Origin: Companilactobacillus pabuli
GTDB taxonomy: Bacteria > Bacillota > Bacilli > Lactobacillales > Lactobacillaceae
Direction: 5' to 3'
DNA: 64,000 bases
Assembly: GCF_014058425.1 (NCBI RefSeq)
Contig: NZ_CP049366.1
Location: forward strand, 1,798,001-1,862,000
The translations under genes and the position numbers were made by a program. This document shows positions 8,355 through 17,001 of this stretch, in pieces (the first letter of the stretch is position 1; each line of letters starts with the position of its first letter). Under the pieces are notes generated by a model. The model saw only the letters and a program-made list of their open reading frames with translations. It had not been told where the DNA came from and did no database searches.

Positions 8355-8379
8355 ATATTTGAAAAAGGGGAGAGATATT

Positions 8380-9033
8380 ATGATGAATTACATTTTTGAA
8401 ATTTTACCGTCACTTCTAAGTGGTACGGTAATGACTTTGAAAGTTTTCTTCTGGACACTTGTTTGTTCATTGCCATTAGGAGTTTTGGTATCACTAGGAC
8501 GCAGCTCCAAATTTAAACCACTCAGTTGGATCATTTCTTTTTACATCTGGGTTATGCGGGGAACTCCTTTACTACTGCAATTAATTTTTGTTTTCTATGG
8601 CTTACCTAACATGCCATTTGCACATATCGTTTTTGAAAGATACGATGCCGCATTGTTTGCCTTCATTCTTAACTACACTGCTTACTTCGCTGAAATCTTC
8701 CGTGGTGGTTTTTCAACCGTCAGCAAGGGACAATTCGAGGGTGCTAAAGTTCTCGGACTCAGTTATTGGCAAACGATTCGTAAAATCATTATTCCTCAAG
8801 TTGTCAAAATCGTCTTACCTTCAATTGGTAATGAAGTCATCAACTTGGTTAAGGATTCGTCCTTAGTTTACGTAATCGGTTTAGGCGACTTGCTTCGTGC
8901 CGGAAATATTGCCAGTTCACGTGATGTTACCTTACTTCCTTTAGTCTTAGTTGGTATCATCTACTTACTATTAACTCTAATTTGTACTTGGGTACTAAAA
9001 ATTCTAGAAAAACGTTTCAGTTATTATCGTTAG
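8380..9033 (+). CDS. Amino-acid ABC transporter, permease subunit
   Basis: 217 residues of the HisM/GlnP type. The start is ATG 8380 (MMNYIFE) with AGGGGAGAG upstream; a longer frame would begin inside the second terminator hairpin. About five transmembrane helices are visible. The cytoplasmic EAA loop FRGGFSTVSKGQFEGAKVLGLS (~110-131), which docks on the ATPase, is intact. First gene of a permease-ATPase-binding protein operon controlled by the T-box, so it imports the amino acid sensed by that leader or a close relative. Confidence 0.88.
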   Translation: MMNYIFEILPSLLSGTVMTLKVFFWTLVCSLPLGVLVSLGRSSKFKPLSWIISFYIWVMRGTPLLLQLIFVFYGLPNMPFAHIVFERYDAALFAFILNYTAYFAEIFRGGFSTVSKGQFEGAKVLGLSYWQTIRKIIIPQVVKIVLPSIGNEVINLVKDSSLVYVIGLGDLLRAGNIASSRDVTLLPLVLVGIIYLLLTLICTWVLKILEKRFSYYR

Positions 9034-9045
9034 GAGAGAGAAAAT

Positions 9046-9684
9046 ATGTTGAAATTAAATAATATTACTAAAAGCTTTGATGGCAAGACCATCTTAAATA
9101 ATCTAAATCTCGAAGTTAAAGATAATTCAATCTTAAGTATCGTTGGACCTAGTGGTGCTGGTAAAACTACTCTCTTACGTTGTATCGCCGGACTAGAAAA
9201 AATCGATTCTGGTAGCTTTATTCTCAACGATAAACCATTTGATCCCTTCGACGAATCAGTCAAAGAACGTGTTGTTGGCGTTGTCTTCCAAGATTTCAAT
9301 CTCTTCCCTCATCTATCCGTTATGGAAAACGTTGCTTTAGCTCCACAAATGGTCCTAAAACAAGACAAACAAACCGTCCAAAAAAATGTCGATGAACTTT
9401 TAGCACAATTAGGTTTAACTAGTCTCAAAAATCAATATCCTTTCGAGCTATCTGGTGGTCAAAAACAACGTGTTGCTATTGCTCGTGCTTTAGCCATGAA
9501 ACCTCAAATTCTCTGTTATGACGAACCAACTTCAGCGCTAGATCCAAGTCTTCGTGACACCGTGGCCCAAGTTATTTTGGACTTGAAAAAAACCGGCATC
9601 ACTCAAATTGTCATCACCCACGATCCTGACTTTGCCAAAAAGATTGCTGATCAACTACTAGAAGTAAAACCATTGAACAATTAA
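9046..9684 (+). CDS. Amino-acid ABC transporter, ATP-binding subunit
   Basis: 212 residues of the GlnQ/HisP class. Walker A is GPSGAGKTT (~34-42), the Q-loop is VFQDFNLFPHLSV, the signature is LSGGQKQR, Walker B is ILCYDEP and the switch histidine lies in VITHDP. GGAGAGAG lies 12 nt after the permease stop, giving tight coupling. It powers import through the adjacent permease. Confidence 0.92.
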   Translation: MLKLNNITKSFDGKTILNNLNLEVKDNSILSIVGPSGAGKTTLLRCIAGLEKIDSGSFILNDKPFDPFDESVKERVVGVVFQDFNLFPHLSVMENVALAPQMVLKQDKQTVQKNVDELLAQLGLTSLKNQYPFELSGGQKQRVAIARALAMKPQILCYDEPTSALDPSLRDTVAQVILDLKKTGITQIVITHDPDFAKKIADQLLEVKPLNN

Positions 9685-9702
9685 TCATAGGGGGATTAAA
9701 TT

Positions 9703-10554
9703 ATGAAGAAAAAAATATTACTATTCATGACCTTCTTAGCCTTCTTTGGTTTATTAGCTGGTTGTAGTGACAACAAGAAGTCAGTAGCCCAACAAGCTAA
9801 TACGACTGATACTTGGTCATCTATCAAAAAAAGAGGTCGTGTCATCATCGGATTGGACGATACCTTCGTTCCTATGGGCTTTCGTCAAAAGAACGGTAAT
9901 TTGGTTGGATATGATATTGATTTAGCCAAAGCTGTTTTCAAACAATACGGTATTAAGGCTGATTTCCAACCCATCGATTGGAATATGAAAGAAACTGAAT
10001 TAAGAAATCGAACAATTGATTTGATCTGGAACGGTTATACGATTACACCGGCTCGTAAGAAACAATTGATGTTCTCGCGTCCTTACATGGCTAACCGTCA
10101 AGTCTTGGTAACCAAAACTAACCAAAATATCACTTCATTTAAGGGTATGAAAGGTAAAACTCTCGGAGCTCAAACAAGTTCCTCTGGTGCTAGTTTGTTA
10201 GACGAACATCCTGCAATGTTAAAAAACTACATCAAAAATAAGACTCCGGTACTTTACGATTCTTTCAACAACGCTTTGATGGATCTGGACGCCAACCGAA
10301 TTCAAGGTCTTTTAATCGATAGTGTCTATGCTGGTTACTATATTAGTAAAGAAAAGAATCCTGACTCATATCGTATTACTAGCGGTGGTTTTACAGGTGA
10401 AGATTTCGCCGCCGGTATGAGAAAAGGTGATAAAACTTTGAAGAAGAAAATTGATCAAGGTTTACAAAATTTGGCCAACACTGGTGAATTACAACAAATC
10501 AACAAAAAATGGTTTGGTAATTCCGATAATTCATTAATTCAACCTGAAAAATAA
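9703..10554 (+). CDS. Amino-acid ABC transporter, substrate-binding lipoprotein
   Basis: 283 residues. The lipoprotein signal peptide ends at LLAGC (Cys ~21), so the mature protein is lipid-anchored outside the cell. The SBP_bac_3 fold is seen in RGRVIIGLDDTFVPMGF, NLVGYDIDLAKAV, TPARKKQLMFSRPYM and a late GFTGEDFAAGMRKGD. The amino acid cannot be told from sequence alone; the T-box suggests His or Thr. Third gene of the operon, ending at a strong terminator. Confidence 0.88.
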   Translation: MKKKILLFMTFLAFFGLLAGCSDNKKSVAQQANTTDTWSSIKKRGRVIIGLDDTFVPMGFRQKNGNLVGYDIDLAKAVFKQYGIKADFQPIDWNMKETELRNRTIDLIWNGYTITPARKKQLMFSRPYMANRQVLVTKTNQNITSFKGMKGKTLGAQTSSSGASLLDEHPAMLKNYIKNKTPVLYDSFNNALMDLDANRIQGLLIDSVYAGYYISKEKNPDSYRITSGGFTGEDFAAGMRKGDKTLKKKIDQGLQNLANTGELQQINKKWFGNSDNSLIQPEK

Positions 10555-10556
10555 AA

Positions 10557-10589
10557 AAAATCGTCAGAATTTAAACTGACGATTTTTTT
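10557..10589. terminator. Bidirectional terminator
   Basis: AAAATCGTCAG pairs with CTGACGATTTT around an AT-rich loop, with T runs on both strands. It lies between the ABC operon and the convergent ADP-ribosylglycohydrolase gene. Confidence 0.88.
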
Positions 10590-11529
10590 ATGATTTTGTG
10601 GTTTCTTTTTTAGCAAATGGCTTAATAAATTTATCTAATAGTGGTTTATTCTGTAATTGGCTCTTCCATTCATCATTGATATGATCACTCAAGTTTTCAC
10701 AACTAGCTAATGTAGCAGTAATACTTGCAATCGTATCAGTATCTTCGCCTAAATTAACTGCTAAAATCACTGCTCCGTCAATACTAGTAGAGTTTAAAAC
10801 ACTCCAGATACTGGCTAACAATGTATCTACAACGTAACCGGTAGATTTAATATCTTTGCGTAAAGTTGTAGCAAATCCTGGTTGGAACATTGCTTCAAAA
10901 TAAGGCAATTCTTTTAGCTCACTAGGACGATTTTCTAAAGCCTTCGTAAGCTGATTAGGTAAAGTATCTAAGGTGGATAATAATGAATGACCATTTAATA
11001 AACTATGAATAATTTCTAAATAAATATAGCTAGCAACAATGCTTCGTGGATGACGATGCGTCAAACTAGTGTACTCTCGTTCTAATTGGAGACGTTGATC
11101 TAAATTAGATTCATTAACTAAGTCAATTGCCAATGGTGCTAGACGCATTAATGCTCCATTACCATTTGCTTCCACGCTTTTATCCCCAGATTCTAAAGCT
11201 GGATAATGATTAACTGACCAATTACGCAAAGCCTTAGCACAAGTGTTACCAATTCCAAATGCTACTCCATTAGGCGTATATTCGTTGTGAAACATATAAT
11301 TGACGAACTTTTGCATCAATTCATCATAACTTTGACCAGCAGTTAAATTCTCCAATAACGGTAAGGTAAATGATGTATCATCAGACCAACTCCCTTTTGG
11401 CTGTTCCCAAGTACCCGTAGTCATTGAATCGATATAATATGAATCTCTCTTATCAAATTCAACTGGAACTCCCAAGGCATCCCCAACTACGCCAGCATAA
11501 AGAATATTCTCAATTTGGTACGCTTGCAT
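10588..11529 (-). CDS. ADP-ribosylglycohydrolase family protein
   Basis: 313 residues of the DraG/ARH fold, which uses two Mg2+ ions to remove ADP-ribose from proteins or small molecules. GVVGDALGVPVEF (~14-26), SWSDDTSFTL (~47-56), NGALMRLAPLA (~123-133) and the late NLGEDTDTIASITA metal motif are all present, so it looks active. GGGAGATGAATTAA precedes ATG 11529. Transcription probably comes from the small-protein gene upstream or from a promoter after its terminator. The target is unknown; a sirtuin of the ADP-ribosylating class lies elsewhere in the window (48510) but is not linked. Confidence 0.85.
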   Translation of the reverse strand: MQAYQIENILYAGVVGDALGVPVEFDKRDSYYIDSMTTGTWEQPKGSWSDDTSFTLPLLENLTAGQSYDELMQKFVNYMFHNEYTPNGVAFGIGNTCAKALRNWSVNHYPALESGDKSVEANGNGALMRLAPLAIDLVNESNLDQRLQLEREYTSLTHRHPRSIVASYIYLEIIHSLLNGHSLLSTLDTLPNQLTKALENRPSELKELPYFEAMFQPGFATTLRKDIKSTGYVVDTLLASIWSVLNSTSIDGAVILAVNLGEDTDTIASITATLASCENLSDHINDEWKSQLQNKPLLDKFIKPFAKKETTKS

Positions 11530-11546
11530 TTAATTCATCTCCCATC

Positions 11547-11578
11547 AAAAAACTGAGACTAAATTCTAGCCTCAGTTT
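11547..11578 (-). terminator. Terminator or attenuator between small protein and hydrolase
   Basis: AAACTGAG...CTCAGTTT with an inner CTA/TAG extension is followed on the minus strand by a T run. It is downstream of the small membrane protein gene and just upstream of the hydrolase ribosome site. Confidence 0.7.
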
Positions 11579-11635
11579 AATTTTTCTACATATTAAGAAT
11601 ACTACATTTTTTCCCATCTATAAGCACGTTTAATC

Positions 11636-11734
11636 CTAAAAAATTAAAAGAAGAACCGCTAAAAGAATCCCGAATGCGGCTAACCAACTGACTTTTTTCT
11701 TGTCATTGTTGGTTCTTGGTAATTTTTTATTCAT
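11636..11734 (-). CDS. Small membrane protein, 32 residues
   Basis: ATG 11734 is preceded by GGAGG eight nt upstream. The product has a basic N-terminal part (KKLPRTNNDKKK), one hydrophobic helix (residues ~17-32, WLAAFGILLAVLLLIF) and ends at TAG. A second ATG six nt upstream is too close to the ribosome site. A terminator follows the gene. I do not recognise a named family; the charge and helix arrangement fits small single-span lactobacillar membrane proteins. It is the main content of the 11530-11938 gap, with an ATCGTT/AACGAT hairpin near 11850. Confidence 0.6.
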   Translation of the reverse strand: MNKKLPRTNNDKKKVSWLAAFGILLAVLLLIF

Positions 11735-11938
11735 AAGCATTGCCTCCATGCCCTAGAAAAGTTATATCATCTTATGAATCAAATGAAAAGGCTTTTTTGA
11801 CAATTTGAGCAATTATTATTTTAGGATTTTGTAGATTATTAAGGAATTAATATCGTTCTTTAAAAACGATTTCATGAGCATTCTCCGAACATTTCAGTAT
11901 AATTAAAGTATAAACATAAAGGAGTTATTACTAAAACC

Positions 11939-12412
11939 ATGGAAAAAAAGAATCGTGTTTACTTAGCAGGTCCATTTTTCAGTGATCAACAAGTCAAACG
12001 TTTAGACGACGTTCAAGCTCTCTTAGAACAAAATCCTACTATTGGTGACGTCTTCCGTCCTGGCAAGCATGCTTATGATGCAGCCGAATTTGGTTCATTT
12101 GAATGGCAAACAGCTGTCTTCAAACATGATATTAACAATATTAATGTTTCGGATGTAGTCGTTGCAATGTTAGACTATAAAATAGAAGAAAACGAGTTTG
12201 AACCAGACTCTGGAACTGTTTGGGAATGTGGCTATGCATCAGCTCACAATATTCCGGTTATTGGCGTTAGAAACATTGATGATCAACCACTTAACTTAAT
12301 GTTGGCTGCCAGTTTAACTGCTTTCTTTAATGGTTCTGAAAATATCAAAGAGATCAAGGATTATGATTTTAATTCATTGATGACTCGTTATGAAAATGTA
12401 AAAGTGTTCTAG
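11939..12412 (+). CDS. Nucleoside 2-deoxyribosyltransferase
   Basis: 157 residues. It transfers deoxyribose between nucleobases, a salvage activity typical of lactobacilli. RVYLAGPFFSDQQ at the N terminus, VFRPGKHAYD, the VVVAMLD strand and SGTVWECGYASAHNIPVIGV match the family; the Glu in WECGYA is at the position of the catalytic nucleophile. An AAAGGAG lies about 14 nt before ATG 11939, slightly far. It is followed 11 nt later by a TetR gene and is probably cotranscribed with it. Confidence 0.85.
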   Translation: MEKKNRVYLAGPFFSDQQVKRLDDVQALLEQNPTIGDVFRPGKHAYDAAEFGSFEWQTAVFKHDINNINVSDVVVAMLDYKIEENEFEPDSGTVWECGYASAHNIPVIGVRNIDDQPLNLMLAASLTAFFNGSENIKEIKDYDFNSLMTRYENVKVF

Positions 12413-12423
12413 GAGGAACAAAA

Positions 12424-12975
12424 ATGTCACAAGTAACACAACGAACAGAAAAATCGATTATCACAGCGATGATTTCCCTACTTCAAAAGAAACCATTCGA
12501 AAAAATCACTGTTGGTGATATTTGTGACGAGGCTCTAATTAACCATAGTACCTTCTACCGCTACTTTAGTGATAAATATGAATTGCTCCATTCAGTCTTT
12601 TCTTACTTATTAGATGATTTGATCAACAACACTTCCAATGCGAAAACGATTGTCTATCAAATTGCTGATTTCATGGAAAAGAATAGCAATTTTATCCACC
12701 ATATTTCTCCACAATATCAAACGAAGGCAAATCTCTATCCTGAGTTTAGAAGTATTCTCCAAGATATTGTTAAAACTAAAAGTAAAGATCCTAACAGTCA
12801 AAAAGATCCTCTGATCAAAATGATTACTGAATCAGATGCACCTGAATTAATGATCAGTTTTATTGTTGGTGGTTTGATTGGATTAGTTGAATATTTAGAA
12901 GATAATGATTTTAAAGTTTCTCGAACTAAATTTATTGAATTTACTGAGAATTTCTTTGCTAAATGGTCTAAATAA
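12424..12975 (+). CDS. TetR/AcrR family transcriptional regulator
   Basis: 183 residues. The N-terminal helix-turn-helix (ITAMISLLQKKPFEKITVGDI, ALINHSTFYRYFSDK) is typical, with an unrelated ligand-binding C-terminal half. AGGAGGAAC precedes ATG 12424. It is downstream of the deoxyribosyltransferase and may regulate that unit or the next MFS gene; nothing in the sequence settles this. Confidence 0.85.
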   Translation: MSQVTQRTEKSIITAMISLLQKKPFEKITVGDICDEALINHSTFYRYFSDKYELLHSVFSYLLDDLINNTSNAKTIVYQIADFMEKNSNFIHHISPQYQTKANLYPEFRSILQDIVKTKSKDPNSQKDPLIKMITESDAPELMISFIVGGLIGLVEYLEDNDFKVSRTKFIEFTENFFAKWSK

Positions 12976-12985
12976 GATTATTTTT

Positions 12986-13029
12986 AAGCCTCATCAAGAT
13001 GATTAACTCATTTTGATGAGGCTTTTTGT
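12986..13029 (+). terminator. Intrinsic terminator
   Basis: AAGCCTCATCAA pairs with TTGATGAGGCTT, followed by TTTGTTTG. It closes the deoxyribosyltransferase-TetR unit. Confidence 0.88.
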
Positions 13030-13044
13030 TTGTTAGTATTTATC

Positions 13045-13076
13045 TTGCCGTCCTCCACGGCAAAGCAAATTTGGCA
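13045..13076. repeat. Fragment of the interspersed hairpin repeat (one end)
   Basis: CCGTCCTCCACGGCAAAGC followed by AAATTTGGC matches the CCGTCCTCC-ATAGCAAAGC end of the repeat copies at 36219 and 42405. The other end is missing here. The changed bases make a local TTGCCG/CGGCAA hairpin. Confidence 0.6.
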
Positions 13077-13129
13077 CAACCTTTTATTAGGTTTAAAATT
13101 AAATTAATATCAAACACTTGGGAGAAATT

Positions 13130-14311
13130 ATGAAAGCATCCACAAAAATCAATAAATCGTGGTTCTTATTTGGCATGATGTTAATTGCCGCTAACTTAAG
13201 ATTACCAATTACCATGATTCCACCACTACTCAGCACGATTGAAAAAAATCTCGGCATTCCTAAATCTTTGGCCGGACTTATCACATCAATTCCACTGGTT
13301 ACCTTCGCCTTGATTTCACCAATTATCGTCAAAGTTGCCAAGAAACTCGGTAATGAATTGACGGTTTTCTTATTTTTTATATTATTAATTATCGGTAGTT
13401 ACTTACGTGTCATCCCTACAATTGGAGCTCTGATGTTTGGAACTTTTCTAGTCGGAGTTGGTATCGATAGTGGGAACGTTTTGGTCCCAGCAATGATTAA
13501 GGATCACTTACCTAATCAAATTCCTTTGGGAACTAGTCTGTATACGATGTCGATGCTATTGATTGGTGCAATCGGAACGGCTTTGGCTGGAGTATTAATT
13601 ACCAAAATCAGTTTACAACTTACCTTAATGATTTTATCAATTGCAGCTATTATTGCTCTGGTTTTTTGGATACCTAATTTACGCTATAATCAACGGGACA
13701 CCTCCAGCACTAAACATGTCACTTACCGTAGTGTTTGGAACCAATCACTTGGCTGGTTGATTACTGCTTTTTTTGGCTTTCAATCACTAGTTTATTATTC
13801 ATTCGTCACTTGGTTGCCTTCAATGCTAGAAAGCCACGGTACCAGTGCTATTTTAGCTAGTAATTTATTAACCGTTTTGCAATTGAGTGGCTTGCCTTGT
13901 TCATTTATTGTTCCTTATTTTTCAACCAAAAAACACGGTTTCAAACATTTATTGATCATGTTAACGATCGGTTATGCTATTGCTCCGCTTGGGTATTTAT
14001 TCCCTACTGGCAATTTGATTTTTCTAAGTATCGTAACAGTTGTGACGGGTTTTGGTTCGGGAATTGCTTTCAACATGGCAGTAATTTTCTTTACCGAAAA
14101 AACGACCAATCATTACCAAACTGCTGAGGTATCAGGCATGGCACAATCAGCTGGATATCTATTGGGCGCTATTGGTCCAGTCTTATTTGGATACTTGGAA
14201 AACGCCTTGAGTTCTTGGAATTTAGTTCTGGGGATTTTAGTTTTAGTATCCGTCCTACTCGTTTTATCTGGAATTTTAATTGCCCATCACCAACCTATTG
14301 CAGAACAATAA
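13130..14311 (+). CDS. MFS transporter, CynX/NimT-like
   Basis: 393 residues, about 12 transmembrane helices. The N terminus (LFGMMLIAANLRLPITMIPPLL) and the following SLAGLITSIPLVTFALISPI resemble the cyanate permease CynX/YycB group; the substrate is unknown. The start is ATG 13130, preceded by GGGAGA; an upstream in-frame TTG at 13118 overlaps that site and is less likely. A single-gene unit in front of the HAD gene. Confidence 0.78.
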   Translation: MKASTKINKSWFLFGMMLIAANLRLPITMIPPLLSTIEKNLGIPKSLAGLITSIPLVTFALISPIIVKVAKKLGNELTVFLFFILLIIGSYLRVIPTIGALMFGTFLVGVGIDSGNVLVPAMIKDHLPNQIPLGTSLYTMSMLLIGAIGTALAGVLITKISLQLTLMILSIAAIIALVFWIPNLRYNQRDTSSTKHVTYRSVWNQSLGWLITAFFGFQSLVYYSFVTWLPSMLESHGTSAILASNLLTVLQLSGLPCSFIVPYFSTKKHGFKHLLIMLTIGYAIAPLGYLFPTGNLIFLSIVTVVTGFGSGIAFNMAVIFFTEKTTNHYQTAEVSGMAQSAGYLLGAIGPVLFGYLENALSSWNLVLGILVLVSVLLVLSGILIAHHQPIAEQ

Positions 14312-14360
14312 TTATTCTGTATTATAATTAAATAATATTAATCATTGAGGAGAAAAATTT

Positions 14361-15014
14361 ATGAAGAATTTGTTTTTTGATTTTGATGGTACGATTGCTA
14401 ATACCCAAGAGGGTATTGTCAATGCTCTAGAATATATGGTCAACGACTTGAAGATGGAACACCTCGGTGTCGATACTTATAAGAAATTTATCGGGCCATC
14501 TCTAGTCGACAGCCTTGAGAGATTTTATCCTGACTTTCCTAAGGCTCGCTATCAAGAAGCAGTCAAATCTTTCCAAAGTTACTACAATACTAAAGGCGTC
14601 TATCAACTAGAATTATATCCTGGTATGAAAGACATGCTACAAGAGCTAAAAGATGCAGGCTATAACCTTTATATTTCATCAGTTAAAACAGAATCTATGC
14701 TAAAAATTCTCATTCCGCATTTAGGTTTGGACAATTATTTTGAAGGATTTTATGGTCAATCCGAAGACGGACTCACTCGTAATACTAAACCAGCCATTCT
14801 TAAGTACGGTCTTGATGACAGTAAATCTGCTGCTGAAGATTCCATTATGATTGGTGACCGCATGACCGATATGCAAGGTGGAGTTCAAAATGACGTTCAC
14901 ACTTTGGGCATCACATATGGCTTCGGTAATCAGCAAGAATTAAAAGAATCTGGTGCCGATTTAATTGTCGATCACGTTACCGATATTCCTGATGCCGTAA
15001 AAAAATTTAAATAA
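14361..15014 (+). CDS. HAD-superfamily phosphatase (phosphoglycolate-phosphatase-like)
   Basis: 217 residues. Motif I FDFDGTIANT (~5-14) has both catalytic aspartates, motif II is YISSVKTES, the lysine is in NTKPAIL and motif IV is MIGDRMTDM. The cap domain between motifs I and II is helical (C1 type). The general reaction is phosphomonoester hydrolysis on a small metabolite or pyrophosphate (Gph/PpaX relatives); the substrate is not determined. GAGGAG precedes ATG 14361. Confidence 0.82.
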   Translation: MKNLFFDFDGTIANTQEGIVNALEYMVNDLKMEHLGVDTYKKFIGPSLVDSLERFYPDFPKARYQEAVKSFQSYYNTKGVYQLELYPGMKDMLQELKDAGYNLYISSVKTESMLKILIPHLGLDNYFEGFYGQSEDGLTRNTKPAILKYGLDDSKSAAEDSIMIGDRMTDMQGGVQNDVHTLGITYGFGNQQELKESGADLIVDHVTDIPDAVKKFK

Positions 15015-15123
15015 TTTAGTTTTTACCCTTGCTATGAAACGGGTTCGATAAGATAACATAATGGTTGTAAAGAGTTAGACATGTCGATACTTGTAAAATA
15101 ATTATGCAAGGGAGATAACAATT

Positions 15124-15573
15124 ATGTTCAAAATTTTCAGAAAGAACCACACAACCGCAAACATCGAATTAAAAGATAACAATGAAATGAGTGCTTTAAA
15201 ACTAGCTGCTTCAAAGACTGCTGAAGAGTTCAACGTTGATGAACAAAATATTCAAAGTAGTATTTTTGCTAGTGCTGCCCAAGATGACAATTTCATCGAA
15301 AATCGTGCTGTTTTCATGTTCGTTACTAGCGATAAAAAGAGTCGGGCTCACACTATGACTTTGACTTTCAAAGACCCTGTGGCTTGGGGAAATGATAGAA
15401 CACCAATTGATTACTTGATTGTTGGAATGTTCCCAAGTAATACTTCTCAAAGCGATGTCGATTTTTTGACTGATAAGATAACCAACACTTTGCATGAAAA
15501 AGCTGACCAATTGGATGACATTAAGTTCAATGGCAGCGAATTGAATAAATTGAATCAATCATTTACAGACTAA
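15124..15573 (+). CDS. Hypothetical protein resembling a PTS EIIA domain without the phosphorylated His
   Basis: 149 residues, soluble. The order of features follows fructose-type EIIA: helical start, an ENRAVFMFV strand where the GIAIPH active-site segment would be, then TLTFKDPVAWGNDRTPIDYLIVGMFP and a helix SDVDFLTDKITNTL. The histidine of the usual ALPH motif is absent, so it cannot accept phosphate in the normal way. It might be a regulatory or binding relative. AAGGGAGATAACAATT precedes ATG 15124. It stands alone, with a terminator. The assignment is by eye and tentative. Confidence 0.5.
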   Translation: MFKIFRKNHTTANIELKDNNEMSALKLAASKTAEEFNVDEQNIQSSIFASAAQDDNFIENRAVFMFVTSDKKSRAHTMTLTFKDPVAWGNDRTPIDYLIVGMFPSNTSQSDVDFLTDKITNTLHEKADQLDDIKFNGSELNKLNQSFTD

Positions 15574-15577
15574 AAAA

Positions 15578-15616
15578 ATTAGCTAGTTGATAAAAACTTA
15601 TCAGCTAGCTTTTTTA
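15578..15616 (+). terminator. Intrinsic terminator
   Basis: AGCTAG-t-TGATAA pairs with TTATCA-g-CTAGCT around AAAC, then TTTTT. Confidence 0.88.
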
Positions 15617-15650
15617 ATGCCTAAATGTCTACCAACTTTTTGAACGATGG

Positions 15651-15679
15651 TTGTTTAAAAAAATACCTTGTGCTATTAT
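15651..15679 (+). promoter_or_regulatory. Promoter of the MFS gene
   Basis: TTGTTT (15651-15656), 17 nt, TATTAT (15674-15679), with an extended -10 TG at 15671-15672. Confidence 0.65.
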
Positions 15680-15732
15680 ACATTCAAGCAAAATAAATGA
15701 TGTCAGTGAGCATCAATTTTGGAGGGAAAAAA

Positions 15733-16944
15733 ATGAAAATAGTATCAAAACAGAACCAGCTCGATAACTACCAAGCTAAAGTAGTTGCTTCGACAGCTTC
15801 AGGATTTGGATTGGAAAACATGGACGTAATGTTTTTGTCCTTCGCTCTTTCATCCATCATCGCTGAATTGCATCTTAGCGGCACGCAAGCAGGATTGATT
15901 TCAACAATCACTAACATTGGTATGTTATTAGGTGGTATTTTTTTTGGAATTTTAGCCGATAAAATCGGTCGTATCAAAACTTTCAGTCATACAATCTTTA
16001 TCTTCGCCTTTGCGACTGCAGCAATGTTCTTCGCTCACAATCTTACAGCAATTTATATTTGTCGTTTTATCGCCGGTATCGGTGCCGGTGGTGAATACGG
16101 AATCGGTATGACTGTTCTAGCCGAAAGCTTTTCAAAGGAAAAATTAGGTCGCGTTTCATCGTGGGTCGGTATGGCCGGTCAAGTCGGAGCTATCTTTGCT
16201 TCACTACTAGCAGCCTTGATCCTACCTACATTGGGTTGGCACGCACTCTTCTTATTCGGTGTCATTCCTGTCGTTATTACCTTCTTCATCAGAAGACATT
16301 TAAGAGAAAGTACTGCTTTCACTAATTCCTCCAAAGAAAAACACGGTAACGTTAAGCAACTCTTCGCTACACCTAAGATTGCTTATCAAACCATTGCTTT
16401 AATGATCATGGCTATCGTTCAAATCGCCGGCTACTTTGGTTTGATGAATTGGCTACCAACTATTATGCAAAAACAAATGAATTTAACTGTTGGTGCTTCA
16501 ACTTGGATGATTGCAACAATTCTAGGTATGTGTGCCGGAATGTTAACTTTCGGTTGGATTTTGGACAATTTAGGACCACGTCTAGCCTTCGGAATTTTCC
16601 TAGCTGCTTCAGCTATTGGCGTTTATGTTTTAACTCTACCAAGTAACGTCTGGTCATTGATTCTCGTCGGTGCGGTCGTTGGTTACTTCTCTAACGGAAT
16701 GTTTGCCGGTTACGGTGCCATCGTCAGTCGTCTTTATCCAACGGAGGTTAGAGCTACTGCCAACAACGTCATCATGAATGTTGGTCGTTGTATCGGTGGT
16801 TTCTCAAGTTTGGCCATTGGATTCATTCTAGACAACTACAATATCATGACCGTAATGGTCTTCATCTCAACACTTTACATCATCAGTTTGTTAGTAATGT
16901 TAACTATCACTAACCTCAAAGCTGAAAATTACAAGAAAATCTAA
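15733..16944 (+). CDS. MFS transporter, metabolite/proton symporter type
   Basis: 403 residues, 12 transmembrane helices. The GILADKIGRIK loop after TM2 and the GIGAGGEYGIGMTVLAES motif after TM4 are typical of the aromatic-acid/metabolite:H+ symporter branch of sugar-porter-like MFS proteins. The start is ATG 15733 with GGAGGG seven nt upstream; an in-frame ATG at 15697 lacks a ribosome site. The substrate is unknown, probably an organic acid or vitamin-like compound. Confidence 0.8.
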   Translation: MKIVSKQNQLDNYQAKVVASTASGFGLENMDVMFLSFALSSIIAELHLSGTQAGLISTITNIGMLLGGIFFGILADKIGRIKTFSHTIFIFAFATAAMFFAHNLTAIYICRFIAGIGAGGEYGIGMTVLAESFSKEKLGRVSSWVGMAGQVGAIFASLLAALILPTLGWHALFLFGVIPVVITFFIRRHLRESTAFTNSSKEKHGNVKQLFATPKIAYQTIALMIMAIVQIAGYFGLMNWLPTIMQKQMNLTVGASTWMIATILGMCAGMLTFGWILDNLGPRLAFGIFLAASAIGVYVLTLPSNVWSLILVGAVVGYFSNGMFAGYGAIVSRLYPTEVRATANNVIMNVGRCIGGFSSLAIGFILDNYNIMTVMVFISTLYIISLLVMLTITNLKAENYKKI

Positions 16945-16950
16945 AAAATT

Positions 16951-16997
16951 AAAATAGGACATTACTAGAGGTAACTCCCCAGTAATGCCCTATTTTT
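16951..16997. terminator. Bidirectional terminator
   Basis: AAAATAGG-a-CATTACT pairs with AGTAATG-c-CCTATTTTT. It lies between the convergent MFS and M50 genes. Confidence 0.85.
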
Positions 16998-17001
16998 ATC
17001 T

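Noticed and set aside
8335-8379. N-terminal extension of the amino-acid permease
   Set aside because: The ATG lies in the second T-box terminator stem; AGGGGAGAG supports ATG 8380.
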